Shown in pieces: positions 9,163 through 17,277 of a stretch of 64,000 nt of DNA (position 1 is the first letter of the stretch; every line of letters begins with the position of its first letter). The translations under genes were made by a program, and so were the position numbers. The notes under the pieces were generated by a model. It was given only the letters and a program-made list of their open reading frames with translations, made no database searches and had not been told where the DNA came from. The DNA is from Azorhizobium doebereinerae UFLA1-100 (GTDB lineage: Bacteria; Pseudomonadota; Alphaproteobacteria; Rhizobiales; Xanthobacteraceae), in contig NZ_AXBA01000003.1 in the NCBI RefSeq assembly GCF_000473085.1, positions 153,200 through 217,199 on the forward strand, given 5' to 3'.

Positions 9163-9960
9163 TCAGAGCTTCACGTAAGACCTGAGGCCCACCGTGCGGT
9201 CGAGGCCGATGACCACCAGCGCGGCGAGCAGGATGGAGACCACGGAGGCGGCGCCGATGGTGCCGTCGAGGTCGTATTTCAGATAGTTGAACAGGGTGAT
9301 CGGCAGCGTCTCCTGGCCCGGCGAAACCAGGAACAGCGAGACCGGGAACTGGTCGAACGAGACGATGAAGGCGAAGATGCCGCCGGCGATGACGCCCGGC
9401 TTGATCAGCGGCAGGGTGATCTCGAAGAAGGTGCGCTGCGGGCTGGCGCCGAGGTTCCGCGCCGCCTCCTCCAGCCGCAGGTCGAAATTGTGCAGCACCG
9501 CCAGCGTGGTGCGCACCACATAGGGCACCGTGACCAGGCAGTGGCCCACCACCAGGCCCCACAGCGGGCGGCCCACGTCCATCAGCACATAGGTCTGGAA
9601 CAAAGCGAGGCCGGTGAGGATGGCCGGCAGCATGAGCGGGGAGAGCATGATGGCGGTGATGGCGCGCGAGCCGGGCACGTTGCCCCGGGCGATGCCGAGC
9701 GCGGCGCTGGCGCCCAGCACGGTGGCCGCCACCGTGGTGAGGGCCGCCACTTCCAGGCTGAGCAGCAGCGCCGACATGAACTGGCTGGAGGCGAAGAACT
9801 TGTCGAACCACTTCAGCGACACGCCCACGGGCGGGAATTCGATATAGGGCGTGGGGTTGAGCGCGAAGACGAAGATGATGGCGATGGGCAGCAGCAGGAA
9901 GATCAGCACCGCCCAGTTGGCGGCGAGATAGGCGAAGCGGCCGATCTTGATGGAGAGCAT
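9163..9960 (-). CDS. ABC transporter permease (PotC-like)
   Basis: A 265-residue inner-membrane permease, second of the pair. It has six hydrophobic segments, the first at residues 10-33 (AANWAVLIFLLLPIAIIFVF). The coupling loop EEAARNLGASPQRTFFEITLPLIKPG lies at about 165-190 and contacts the ATPase. ATG at 9960 begins 8 bp after the stop of the first permease gene. A 43-bp gap separates it from the binding-protein gene. Family sizes (260-270 residues) match PotC and YdcV. Confidence 0.9.
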   Translation of the reverse strand: MLSIKIGRFAYLAANWAVLIFLLLPIAIIFVFALNPTPYIEFPPVGVSLKWFDKFFASSQFMSALLLSLEVAALTTVAATVLGASAALGIARGNVPGSRAITAIMLSPLMLPAILTGLALFQTYVLMDVGRPLWGLVVGHCLVTVPYVVRTTLAVLHNFDLRLEEAARNLGASPQRTFFEITLPLIKPGVIAGGIFAFIVSFDQFPVSLFLVSPGQETLPITLFNYLKYDLDGTIGAASVVSILLAALVVIGLDRTVGLRSYVKL

Positions 9961-9968
9961 GGCCGGCC

Positions 9969-10829
9969 TCACTGGAGATCGCGCTGGCCGCTGAGGGCCG
10001 CGAGGATGTGGTTGTAGGCGACGACGAGCACCAGCGAGAGGGCGAGCAGGACCATGCCCAGCGCGGCGGCGAAGCCGATGTTGAAGTTGGCGGAAATCTG
10101 CTGGTAGATCAGGATCGGCAGGGTCATGATCTGGAACCCGCCCATCAGGATCGGCGTCACATAGGCGCTGATGGCCAGAGCGAAGACCAGCAGCGAGCCG
10201 GCGAGGATGCCGGGCACGCTGAGCGGCAGCGTCACCTCGACGAAGGCGCGGATCGGGCTGGCGCCGAGATTCTGCGCCGCCTGCTCCAGCCGCTCGTCGA
10301 TGCGGCCGATGACGCCGGTCAGTGTCAGGATCATGAACGGCAAATAGATGTGCACGAGGCCGAGCACGATGCCGAACTCGTTGTACATGAGCTGCATGGG
10401 GGCGAAGCCGAGGCCCTGGAGCAATTGGTTGACCACGCCCTTGTCGGACAGGAGCGCCATCCAGGCGAAGGTGCGCACCACGATGCCGGTGAGCATGGGC
10501 ATCAGCACCGCCATCAGCAGCAGCGCGTGCAGCGAGCGGCTCTTCACCCGCGCCATGAGGTGGGCGAGGGGATAGCCGAGGAGGAGCGTGATGGCGGTGG
10601 TCCACAGGCCGATGCGCACCGTGGTCCACATCACCTCGAAATAGAACGGGTCCTCCAGGATGCGCTCGTAATGGCGCGTGGTGGCGACCACGTTGGGCAT
10701 CACCACCGGATTGCCGGTGAGGAAGCTCATCACCGCCATCAGGCCGATGGGCAGGAAGAAGAACAAAGCGAAGAACAGCGCGCTGGGCAGCAGCGCGAGG
10801 CCCATGAGATTGGGAACGGCGCGGCTCAT
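9969..10829 (-). CDS. ABC transporter permease (PotB-like)
   Basis: A 286-residue inner-membrane permease, first of the pair. A hydrophobic helix near residues 10-35 (LLPSALFFALFFFLPIGLMAV) leads six segments. The coupling loop EQAAQNLGASPIRAFVEVTLPL is conserved near residue 190. The ATG at 10829 overlaps the IclR stop by 4 bp; an upstream in-frame start at 10856 would overlap by 31 bp and is less likely. Its linkage to iclR means the regulator and the transporter share one transcript. Confidence 0.9.
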   Translation of the reverse strand: MSRAVPNLMGLALLPSALFFALFFFLPIGLMAVMSFLTGNPVVMPNVVATTRHYERILEDPFYFEVMWTTVRIGLWTTAITLLLGYPLAHLMARVKSRSLHALLLMAVLMPMLTGIVVRTFAWMALLSDKGVVNQLLQGLGFAPMQLMYNEFGIVLGLVHIYLPFMILTLTGVIGRIDERLEQAAQNLGASPIRAFVEVTLPLSVPGILAGSLLVFALAISAYVTPILMGGFQIMTLPILIYQQISANFNIGFAAALGMVLLALSLVLVVAYNHILAALSGQRDLQ

Positions 10830-11599
10830 CGCGCGGCCTCGCGGCTCTGGCCCCACACGGCATCGCCGATGACGCTGCCCACGGCGCGGGCCATGGCTTC
10901 GAGCTCGCGCGCCACATGGGCGCGCTCCTCGGGCGGCGTCGCCTGGCTGGAATAGGACACGGCCACGCCGATCATCTCCCCGGTCTCACGGTTGCACAGC
11001 GCGAAGCCCTGGGAGGCGACGCCTTCGATGGCCTCGTTGTCGGAGGCGGACTGGCCGGTGCGCCGGATCTCGGCGACGCGGCCCAGCAGCTCGGCCGGCG
11101 AGTGCGGGGAATTGCGCGGCAGGACGGGGAAGGGCACCGGCAGGCGGGCCAGGATCTCCGTGTCCGACAGGCGCGCCAGCATGGCCCGGCCGTTGGAGGT
11201 GGCGATGGCCGAGCCGCGTTGGCCGGCGGGGCTGACCACGCGCAGCGGGTTCGAGCCGGGCACCATGCGCAGCACCATCTGGTCGCAGCCATCCAGCACG
11301 GCGATGTAGCCGGTGTGGCCGGTGCGGGCGCAGACCTCCTTGAGGGCGGTCTCGGCGCGGCCGATCAGATCGTCATGGGCACGGTAGAGCCGCCCCAGCT
11401 CGAAGGTGAGCAGGCCGGGGCGGAACCTGCGGGTCACCTCGTCCTGCTCCAGCAGGCGCGCCTCGCGCAGGGCGCGGAGCATGCGCGAGGTGGAGCTCTT
11501 GGGCAGGCCCGTGGCCGCCATGATCTCGGCGAAGCTCAGCTCGGGCCGGGCCTCGGAGAAGCAGCGGAGGATATCGACGGCGGTGCCGAGGGCGCTCAT
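10826..11599 (-). CDS. IclR family transcriptional regulator
   Basis: A 257-residue regulator. The winged helix-turn-helix lies at residues 8-55 (LSFAEIMAATGLPKSSTSRM is the recognition part). The C-terminal IclR effector domain includes GHTGYIAVLDG, PLRVVSPAGQRG and GFALCNRETGEMIGVAV. It is the first gene of an eight-gene minus-strand operon (regulator, two permeases, binding protein, ATPase, AroM, DUF917, HyuA-like). It probably controls that operon and itself through the paired GTTCC/GGAAC repeats 39-74 bp upstream of its start. The effector is likely the transported compound or a breakdown product. Confidence 0.92.
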   Translation of the reverse strand: MSALGTAVDILRCFSEARPELSFAEIMAATGLPKSSTSRMLRALREARLLEQDEVTRRFRPGLLTFELGRLYRAHDDLIGRAETALKEVCARTGHTGYIAVLDGCDQMVLRMVPGSNPLRVVSPAGQRGSAIATSNGRAMLARLSDTEILARLPVPFPVLPRNSPHSPAELLGRVAEIRRTGQSASDNEAIEGVASQGFALCNRETGEMIGVAVSYSSQATPPEERAHVARELEAMARAVGSVIGDAVWGQSREAAR

Positions 11600-11637
11600 G
11601 GGGGCCTATGGAGTCGCGGGGGGTCTCGATCCAGTCT

Positions 11638-11673
11638 GTTCCAAAATAAGGAACCATGTTCCAATTTTGGAAC
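11638..11673. promoter_or_regulatory. Tandem IclR operator candidates
   Basis: Two adjacent inverted repeats share one design. The first is GTTCC-N7-GGAAC (11638-11654). The second is GTTCCAA-TT-TTGGAAC (11658-11673), with perfect 7-bp arms. Their inner half-sites also pair as GGAAC-CAT-GTTCC (11650-11662). They sit directly upstream of iclR, where such boxes are expected for IclR autoregulation. Confidence 0.7.
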
Positions 11674-11674
11674 C

Positions 11675-12228
11675 GGATGTCCGCCTCGTCAACGTGAAAT
11701 GCCGCGCTGCGGTGCATTTGCGCATCTGCTTAAGATTTGGGCTCGGCCCCTTCCGCAGGGGGATGTGGCGCCGCCGGTGCGACCGTGGCGGGCCACACGG
11801 GCGGGATGCCCCATGGCGGAACGCCCGCCTGGTCGTGGCTGAAGGGCGCGCGGTCGCCGGCGTCCGGCGGCCTGTAAGCAACAGCATTCCCATAGGTCAT
11901 GCATGACTATCCATGGTGTGCGTTGCAGCGCAATTCCCATATCGTGAGATGTTATTCAGTCATGGATGAATGCAATGTCAGTCGCGTGGCGACCAATAGT
12001 GATGATTTTTGATACCACCATGTGGAACCGGACGTTTTATTTGCCGGTTTCTACACGTGGTGACTTGCGGCCGGAAAGAAGGGCGATACAGAATGCCGCT
12101 CGCCTTCCGGTGCCGGGCGCGCAAGCGGCGTCGGCCGGAGGGCGGATTTTCAAGACCAAGACGGCCCCGCAGCGCCCTTGACGGCGCATGGCTGCGCGAA
12201 GGCCGCCGGTTTCATCGGGAGGATATGA
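11675..12228. other. Divergent intergenic region, regulatory
   Basis: About 550 bases between iclR and the MFS gene with no credible coding sequence. It becomes AT-richer from 11.88 kb. Besides the GTCATGCATGAC palindrome it holds CCAC-CAT-GTGG (12015-12025) and AACCGG/CCGGTT arms (12026-12049). These are likely control sites for the MFS gene. Confidence 0.5.
11896..11907. promoter_or_regulatory. 12-bp perfect palindrome GTCATGCATGAC
   Basis: Perfect palindrome in the MFS upstream region. A related sequence, GTCATGGATGAA, follows about 62 bases later (near 11959-11970). The pair could be an operator for an unseen regulator. Confidence 0.4.
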
Positions 12229-13548
12229 ATGTCCGAGTTGAAGGCCTCGCCGCGCATCCGGCGCATCCAGCGCTCCGCGCTGATCCTGCTGGTCCTGGCC
12301 GGCACCATCAATTACGTGGACCGGGCGACGCTGGCCATCGGCGGCTCCACCATCCGTGGCGAGCTGGGCCTCTCCATCGCCGAGATGGGCCTGCTGCTCT
12401 CGGCCTTCCTGTGGGCCTATGCGTTCGCTCAATTGCCGGGCGGGGCGCTGATTGACCGCTTCGGCCCGCGCCGCCTGCTGGCGGGCGGGCTGCTGGTCTG
12501 GTCCGTGGCGCAGGCGGCGGGCGGCTTCGTCTCCAGCTTCTCGCAATTCGTCACCGCCCGGGTCTTCCTCGGCCTGGGCGAGGCGCCCATGTTCTCCTCC
12601 GGCGCCCGGGTGGTGAAGGACTGGTACGACGTGCGCAGCCGCGGCCTGCCCACCGGCATCTTCAACTGCACCTCGACGCTCGGCCCCTCCATCGCCCCGC
12701 CGCTGCTCACCGCTCTGATGCTGACCTTCGGCTGGCGCTGGATGTTCATCATCGTCGGCATCGCCGGCGTGATGGTGGCGGTCGCCTGGTTCGCGATCTA
12801 TCGCGAACCGGAGGAGGTGGGCCTCACCGCCGAGGAGGAGCGCTACCTCACCGACGGCGGCGCGCGGCGGAAGGCCGAGCCCATCACGTTCGCGCAATGG
12901 CGCCACCTGTTCGCCTTCCGCGTCACCTGGGGGCTGGTGTTCGGCTTCTTCGGCATCGTCTATCTGCTGTGGCTGTTCCAGGCGTGGCTGCCCGGCTATC
13001 TGGAGATGCAGCGCGGCCTCAGCCTGCAGAAGACCGGCTGGCTCGCCGCCATCCCCTATCTGTTCGGCGTGGTGGGCAGCATCGGCACCGGCTATGTGGC
13101 CGACCGGCTGATGCGCGCCGGCCTCTCGCCCATCAACAGCCGGCGCTTTCCCGCCGTGGTGGCGCTGGTCCTGATGGGCACGTTCACCTATCTCGCCGCC
13201 ATCGCGCCCTCCACCAATCTGGCGGTGGCCTGCATCGCCGTGGTGATGTTCGGCGCGGGGGCGTCGAGCGCCATGGGCTGGGCGCTGGTGAGCGTGTGCG
13301 CGCCGGAGAACAACACCGGCTCGCTGGGCTCGATCATGAATTTCGGCGGCTATATCGGCGGCGCGCTGGCGCCCACCGTCACCGGCTTCATCGTCCAGGC
13401 CACCGGCAGCTTCGTGCCGGCGCTGGTGGTGGGCGCGCTGATCGGGCTGGCCTCGGCGGCGGTCTATCTCCTCGTCCTGCCCAACCGGCCGATCACCGCC
13501 GACCAGGTGGCGGCGGGCGGCCGGGCGCTGCCGGTGGGCGCCGAATAG
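12229..13548 (+). CDS. MFS transporter (anion:cation symporter-like)
   Basis: A 439-residue major facilitator with about 12 hydrophobic segments. INYVDRATLAIGG in helix 1 and the loop-2/3 signature DRFGPRRLLAGGL (about residues 78-90) fit the anion:cation symporter branch that carries sugar acids, phthalate or other organic anions. It is transcribed away from the IclR operon, 629 bp upstream of which it begins, so the two may respond to the same compound. GGGAGGAT precedes the ATG. The gene ends 6 bp before a perfect hairpin. The exact substrate cannot be read from the sequence. Confidence 0.88.
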   Translation: MSELKASPRIRRIQRSALILLVLAGTINYVDRATLAIGGSTIRGELGLSIAEMGLLLSAFLWAYAFAQLPGGALIDRFGPRRLLAGGLLVWSVAQAAGGFVSSFSQFVTARVFLGLGEAPMFSSGARVVKDWYDVRSRGLPTGIFNCTSTLGPSIAPPLLTALMLTFGWRWMFIIVGIAGVMVAVAWFAIYREPEEVGLTAEEERYLTDGGARRKAEPITFAQWRHLFAFRVTWGLVFGFFGIVYLLWLFQAWLPGYLEMQRGLSLQKTGWLAAIPYLFGVVGSIGTGYVADRLMRAGLSPINSRRFPAVVALVLMGTFTYLAAIAPSTNLAVACIAVVMFGAGASSAMGWALVSVCAPENNTGSLGSIMNFGGYIGGALAPTVTGFIVQATGSFVPALVVGALIGLASAAVYLLVLPNRPITADQVAAGGRALPVGAE

Positions 13549-13554
13549 GATCGC

Positions 13555-13576
13555 GCCGGCCCGTTCGCGGGCCGGC
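13555..13576. terminator. Bidirectional hairpin between convergent MFS and SDR genes
   Basis: Perfect 9-bp stem GCCGGCCCG/CGGGCCGGC closed by a TTCG loop, 6 bp after the MFS stop. No U-tract follows on either strand. Confidence 0.65.
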
Positions 13577-13599
13577 CTCACCCCTGCCGGTCAGGGCAG

Positions 13600-13633
13600 C
13601 CGCCTTCGGTCCCCGTGGCCGGGGGCGGTTTTT
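13600..13633 (+). terminator. Rho-independent terminator candidate for the MFS gene
   Basis: Stem CCGCC/GGCGG (13600-13604 with 13624-13628), with further pairing inside, directly followed by TTTTT (13629-13633). Confidence 0.55.
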
Positions 13634-13639
13634 CGTCTC

Positions 13640-14422
13640 TCAGGCCGGGCCGCCGAGGTCCTCCAGGGCGGCGAGGGATTCCGGCAGCACCTGCCCGCCG
13701 TCGATCACCAGCGACTGGCCGGTGATGTAGGCCGCCTCCTCCGAGGCGAAGAACAGGGCGGCATTGGCGATGTCCTCCGCCCCGCCGAGCCGGGCCATGG
13801 GGATGGAGGCCTCCATCTTGGCAAAATAGTCCGGCCCCAGGCCGTCCAGGCCCTCGGTCCTGATGTTGCCCGGCATCACCGCATTCATGGTGATGCCCCA
13901 CGGCGCCAGCTCGATGGCGGCGGTGCGCACGAAGCCGAGCTGGCCGGCCTTGGAGGCGCCGTAATGCGCCCAGCCGGGATAGCCGGTGATCGGCCCGGTG
14001 ATGGAGGAGGTCACCACGATCCGCCCCCAGCGCCGCGCCTTCATGGCCGGCAGCACGGCGGCGACGGAGAGGAAGGTGCCCTTCAGGTTGGTGTCCATGA
14101 CGGTGTCGAAATCGTCGCCCGTCATCACGTCGAGCCGGGCGGCGGGGAAGATGCCGGCATTGGCGCACAGCACGTCGATCCGCCCGTAGCGCTCCAGCGC
14201 CGCGGCGGCGAACGCCTGGCAGGCGGCGGCGTCGCGCACGTCGGCGGCAAAGCCGGAGGCGGAAGGGCCGATCTCGGCGGCCACCCGCTCGGCCTCGGTG
14301 AGTGAGCGGGCGACCACCAGCACGTTCAGCCCGGCCTCGCCGAAGCGTTTCGCCAGCCCGCGGCCGATGCCCTTGCTGCCGCCGGTGATGATGGCCGTGC
14401 GCCCCGCGAGCGCTGTCAGCAT
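13640..14422 (-). CDS. SDR family oxidoreductase (FabG-like)
   Basis: A 260-residue classical short-chain dehydrogenase/reductase. The nucleotide loop TGGSKGIG lies at residues 13-20, CANAG at 86-90, the catalytic serine near 139-140, and Tyr154-x3-Lys158 in YGASK. The C-terminal QSLVIDGGQVLPE is typical. Arg39 (VVARS) after the second strand favours NADP(H). ATG at 14422 starts the normal SDR N-terminus; earlier in-frame starts add an atypical Arg-rich stretch. It is divergent from the neighbouring ABC transporter operon with a shared 268-bp control region, so it may oxidise or reduce the imported compound. Confidence 0.88.
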   Translation of the reverse strand: MLTALAGRTAIITGGSKGIGRGLAKRFGEAGLNVLVVARSLTEAERVAAEIGPSASGFAADVRDAAACQAFAAAALERYGRIDVLCANAGIFPAARLDVMTGDDFDTVMDTNLKGTFLSVAAVLPAMKARRWGRIVVTSSITGPITGYPGWAHYGASKAGQLGFVRTAAIELAPWGITMNAVMPGNIRTEGLDGLGPDYFAKMEASIPMARLGGAEDIANAALFFASEEAAYITGQSLVIDGGQVLPESLAALEDLGGPA

Positions 14423-14488
14423 GTGTCTCTCCGTCTTCAGGCGGGACGGGCGCCCCGCGCTGCGAGGGCGACGATGCAATGCGAAAAA

Positions 14489-14530
14489 TATGTTGTAAAG
14501 CCCACGGAGCGGCGCTTAACATCCAACATA
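14489..14530. promoter_or_regulatory. TATGTTG/CAACATA inverted repeat in divergent promoter region
   Basis: TATGTTG at 14489-14495 and CAACATA at 14524-14530, with related TTAACAT and TTCAACAA copies alongside. The cluster of TGTTG/TGTTA units is the kind of site read by DeoR-family proteins, and a DeoR gene follows at 19.3 kb. Function is inferred only. Confidence 0.4.
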
Positions 14531-14690
14531 GTTCAACAAGAAGTCCCACGCTTCAGGCACGTCCTGGGCCGGCGGCGCAAGGCGCGTCCGGTTGCGGATG
14601 ACCTGTGCCGGCGGAGCAGCGGGGCCGGGCTTGAACACGGGAACAGGCGCCATCGCGGCGCGGGCACATCCATTCCAGAGGGTCGGACCC

Positions 14691-15848
14691 ATGAGCATTT
14701 CGAAGCCGGGCATTTCACGACGCTCCGTGCTGCAGGGCATGGCGGCGGGCCTCGCGGTGGCCGGCGGCCCGTTCGCCAGCTCCCGCGCCTTCGCGGCGCG
14801 CGAGAAGGAGCTGAACATCCTGTGCTGGGAGGGCTACAACTCCGCCCAGGTGCTGGACCCGTTCCGCAAGAAGACCGGCGCCACGGTGAAGGCGGAGAGC
14901 CTGACCAACGACCCCACCATGATCAACCGCCTGCGCGCCGGCGAGATCAATGTGTGGGACCTGATCAACGTCAACAATCCCTGGGCGCGCAAGGTGATGG
15001 CGCCGGAGAAGCTGATCAAGCCGCTGCCCATCGCCGAATTCGAGCCGTTCTTCGCCAAGATGCTGCCCATGTTCAAATGGCCCTACAAATGGGCCATGAG
15101 CGACGACGGCAAGGAATTGCTCGGCTCCTGCCAGCGCTTCGGGCCCTATTCCTTCGTGGTGAACACCAAGAAGATCAGCCGCAAGACCGCCGAGGAGACC
15201 GGCTGGGACCTGTTCAACGACCCCAAGCTCGCCGGGAAATACGGCATCCTGGAGAGCGACGACTGGAATGTGTTCAACATCTTCCTGGTCGCCGGCATCG
15301 ACCCGTTCAAGACCCACACGCCGGAGGAGATGGCGAAGTTCGAGGAGACCGCCAAGCGGGTGTTCAAGGGCGCCAAGCTGATCGGCGACATCGCCGCCAT
15401 GAACCAGGCCCTGGTGTCCGGCGAGATCGACCTGCACCTCACCGGCGGCACCTATTCGGTCTCGCCCGCCCGCGCCGACGGCTATCCGGAACTGCGCGGC
15501 ATCACCCCGCTGAAGGGCCCCATGGCCGGCGGCAAGGGCGGCATCTCCTGGATCGAGGTCACCTCCACGGTGAACAACCCCAACCTCTCGCCGCTGGCCA
15601 TCGAGTTTCTGAAATACGTGCAGGCGCCGGAGGTGGCGCACACGGTGGCCTTCGCCGAGGGCACCTTCAACCCGGTGGCCCAGATGGGCAATCCGGACTG
15701 CTTCAAGCTGTTCACGCCCAAGGAGCTGGAGGCGATCCAGTGGGACAGCCTGGACGAGGAGATGGCGCGCTCGGTGGAGTACGACATCGTGCCGGACTAC
15801 GACAAGGCACTCGACGTGATGAACGCCGCCAAGCGCGTGCGCGGGTAG
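14691..15848 (+). CDS. ABC transporter substrate-binding protein (PotD-like, Tat signal)
   Basis: A 385-residue periplasmic binding protein of the spermidine/putrescine-binding family. The Tat signal SRRSVLQGMAAGLAVAG starts at residue 9, with likely cleavage after Ala35 (AFA). The mature start ELNILCWEGYN and KTGATVKAESL are typical of this family. ATG at 14691 is chosen because it places the signal at the N-terminus. ATPase and two permeases follow after a repeat-filled 336-bp gap. Ligand unknown; the downstream kinase/phospho-lyase genes suggest an amino alcohol or amino acid derivative. Confidence 0.9.
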   Translation: MSISKPGISRRSVLQGMAAGLAVAGGPFASSRAFAAREKELNILCWEGYNSAQVLDPFRKKTGATVKAESLTNDPTMINRLRAGEINVWDLINVNNPWARKVMAPEKLIKPLPIAEFEPFFAKMLPMFKWPYKWAMSDDGKELLGSCQRFGPYSFVVNTKKISRKTAEETGWDLFNDPKLAGKYGILESDDWNVFNIFLVAGIDPFKTHTPEEMAKFEETAKRVFKGAKLIGDIAAMNQALVSGEIDLHLTGGTYSVSPARADGYPELRGITPLKGPMAGGKGGISWIEVTSTVNNPNLSPLAIEFLKYVQAPEVAHTVAFAEGTFNPVAQMGNPDCFKLFTPKELEAIQWDSLDEEMARSVEYDIVPDYDKALDVMNAAKRVRG

Positions 15849-15892
15849 GGGCGCGGGGTGGGGGAAGGGCCGGCGCGCTCTGCCCCGGCCGC

Positions 15893-15945
15893 GTCACCCC
15901 CCACCCCAGCCCTCCCCCGCAAGGGGGGAGGGGGCCGGTCGCGCG
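15893..15945 (+). repeat. GC-rich palindromic repeat, copy B
   Basis: Core CCCTCCCCCGCAAGGGGGGA (15910-15929 region) in the same orientation as copies A and D, 45 bp after the binding-protein stop. It forms an inverted pair with copy C about 80 bp away. Confidence 0.75.
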
Positions 15946-16014
15946 GGGTGATGATCGGGCGCTGAACAGCCTGACGATGCGAGCCGGAATGTCGGTTCGT
16001 GCATCCTCGCCGAT

Positions 16015-16070
16015 GTCACCCTCCCCCTTTGCGGGGGAGGGCAGGGAGGGGGTGAAACGCCCTCCGCTAT
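16015..16070 (-). repeat. GC-rich palindromic repeat, copy C
   Basis: Reverse orientation of copy B. It shares the flank GGGGTGAAACG with copy E and part of the flank after it (CCTCCGCT here, ATCCGCT in E), so the repeated unit is longer than the hairpin. Lies between the binding-protein and ATPase genes. Confidence 0.75.
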
Positions 16071-16184
16071 GGGCCGGCGTGGATCGAGGCGCCGGCCGCC
16101 GCAAGCCTTGCCGCCATGTCGTTCCGCTCGATCATTCTTCCCGCTCGATCACGCAAGCCGCATCACGCCAGCCCAGGACCCTTC

Positions 16185-17273
16185 ATGCCGACCACCGACA
16201 AGCCGAACCTGCCGATCCTCCAGCTCGTGGGCGTGCGCAAGACCTTCGGCGATTTCGTCGCGGTGGAGACGCTCGATCTCGACGTAATGGAGGGCGAGTT
16301 CCTCACCATCGTCGGCCCCTCCGGCTCGGGCAAGACCACTCTGCTGCGCATGCTGGCGGGCATGGAGGCGCCGAGCGCGGGCGACATCAGCCTGCGCGGC
16401 GTGCGCATCAACGAGATGCCGCCGGAAAAGCGGCCCACCTGCATGGTGTTCCAGTCCCTGGCGCTGTTTCCGCACAAGAGCGTGGGCGAGAATATCGAGT
16501 TCCCGCTCAAGATGCGCGGCGTGCCGGCCAAGGCCCGCAAGGCCCGTGCGCTGGAGCTGATGGGCGTCGTCCGCCTGCCGGAGAGCTATTACGCCAAGAA
16601 CGTCATGAAATGCTCCGGCGGCGAGCGCCAGCGCGTCGCGCTCGCCCGGGCGCTGGCCTATGACCCGGACGTGCTGTTCTTCGACGAGCCGCTTTCGGCC
16701 ATCGACTACAAGCTCAAGAAGGTGCTGGAGAAGGAGCTGAAGGACCTGCACCGGGAGACCGGCAAGACCTTCGTCTACATCACCCATTCGCTGGAGGAGG
16801 CGATGGTGATGTCCGACCGCATCGGCGTCATGCGCTCCGGCCGCCTGGTCCAGGTGGGCACGCCGGAGGAGATCTATGCCAAGCCGGTGGATCGCTTCGT
16901 GTCCGAATTCATGGGCGAGGTGAACGTCATCGCCGTGGAGCGGGCGGCCGGCGTCGAGGATTGGACCGGGGTGGACGTGCCCGGCCGCTTCACCCTCGCC
17001 CCATGCCAGGAGATCGCCGATGCCGCCACGGCCTATGTGGTGGTGCGGCCGGAATATCTGCGCGTGCTGGGGGAGGGGGCGGGCGCCGACAATGCGCTGG
17101 AAGGCGTCATCTACAATGAATATGCGCTGGGCTCGCGCATCCAGTATCAGGTGCGGGTGGGCGAGAAGGTGATGCTGGTGGAACTCTCTCGCGCGCAGGC
17201 GCTCCATGCCGCGCCGGGCCAGCGCGTGCGGCTCGGCTGGGATGCGCGCGACGCCATCGCGGTGCGGAACTGA
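16185..17273 (+). CDS. ABC transporter ATP-binding protein (PotA-like)
   Basis: A 362-residue ATPase. Walker A GPSGSGKTTLLRM is at about residues 43-55, the signature is CSGGERQRVALARA (Cys replaces the usual Leu of LSGGQ), Walker B is VLFFDEPLSAID, and the switch is YITHSLEEAM. A TOBE-type C-terminal part begins near 240. The ATG at 16185 follows CCCAGGACC; an upstream in-frame start would add an unrelated Arg/His-rich stretch. It starts the ATPase-permease-permease part of the operon with only 4 bp to the next gene. Confidence 0.9.
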   Translation: MPTTDKPNLPILQLVGVRKTFGDFVAVETLDLDVMEGEFLTIVGPSGSGKTTLLRMLAGMEAPSAGDISLRGVRINEMPPEKRPTCMVFQSLALFPHKSVGENIEFPLKMRGVPAKARKARALELMGVVRLPESYYAKNVMKCSGGERQRVALARALAYDPDVLFFDEPLSAIDYKLKKVLEKELKDLHRETGKTFVYITHSLEEAMVMSDRIGVMRSGRLVQVGTPEEIYAKPVDRFVSEFMGEVNVIAVERAAGVEDWTGVDVPGRFTLAPCQEIADAATAYVVVRPEYLRVLGEGAGADNALEGVIYNEYALGSRIQYQVRVGEKVMLVELSRAQALHAAPGQRVRLGWDARDAIAVRN

Positions 17274-17277
17274 GCCG

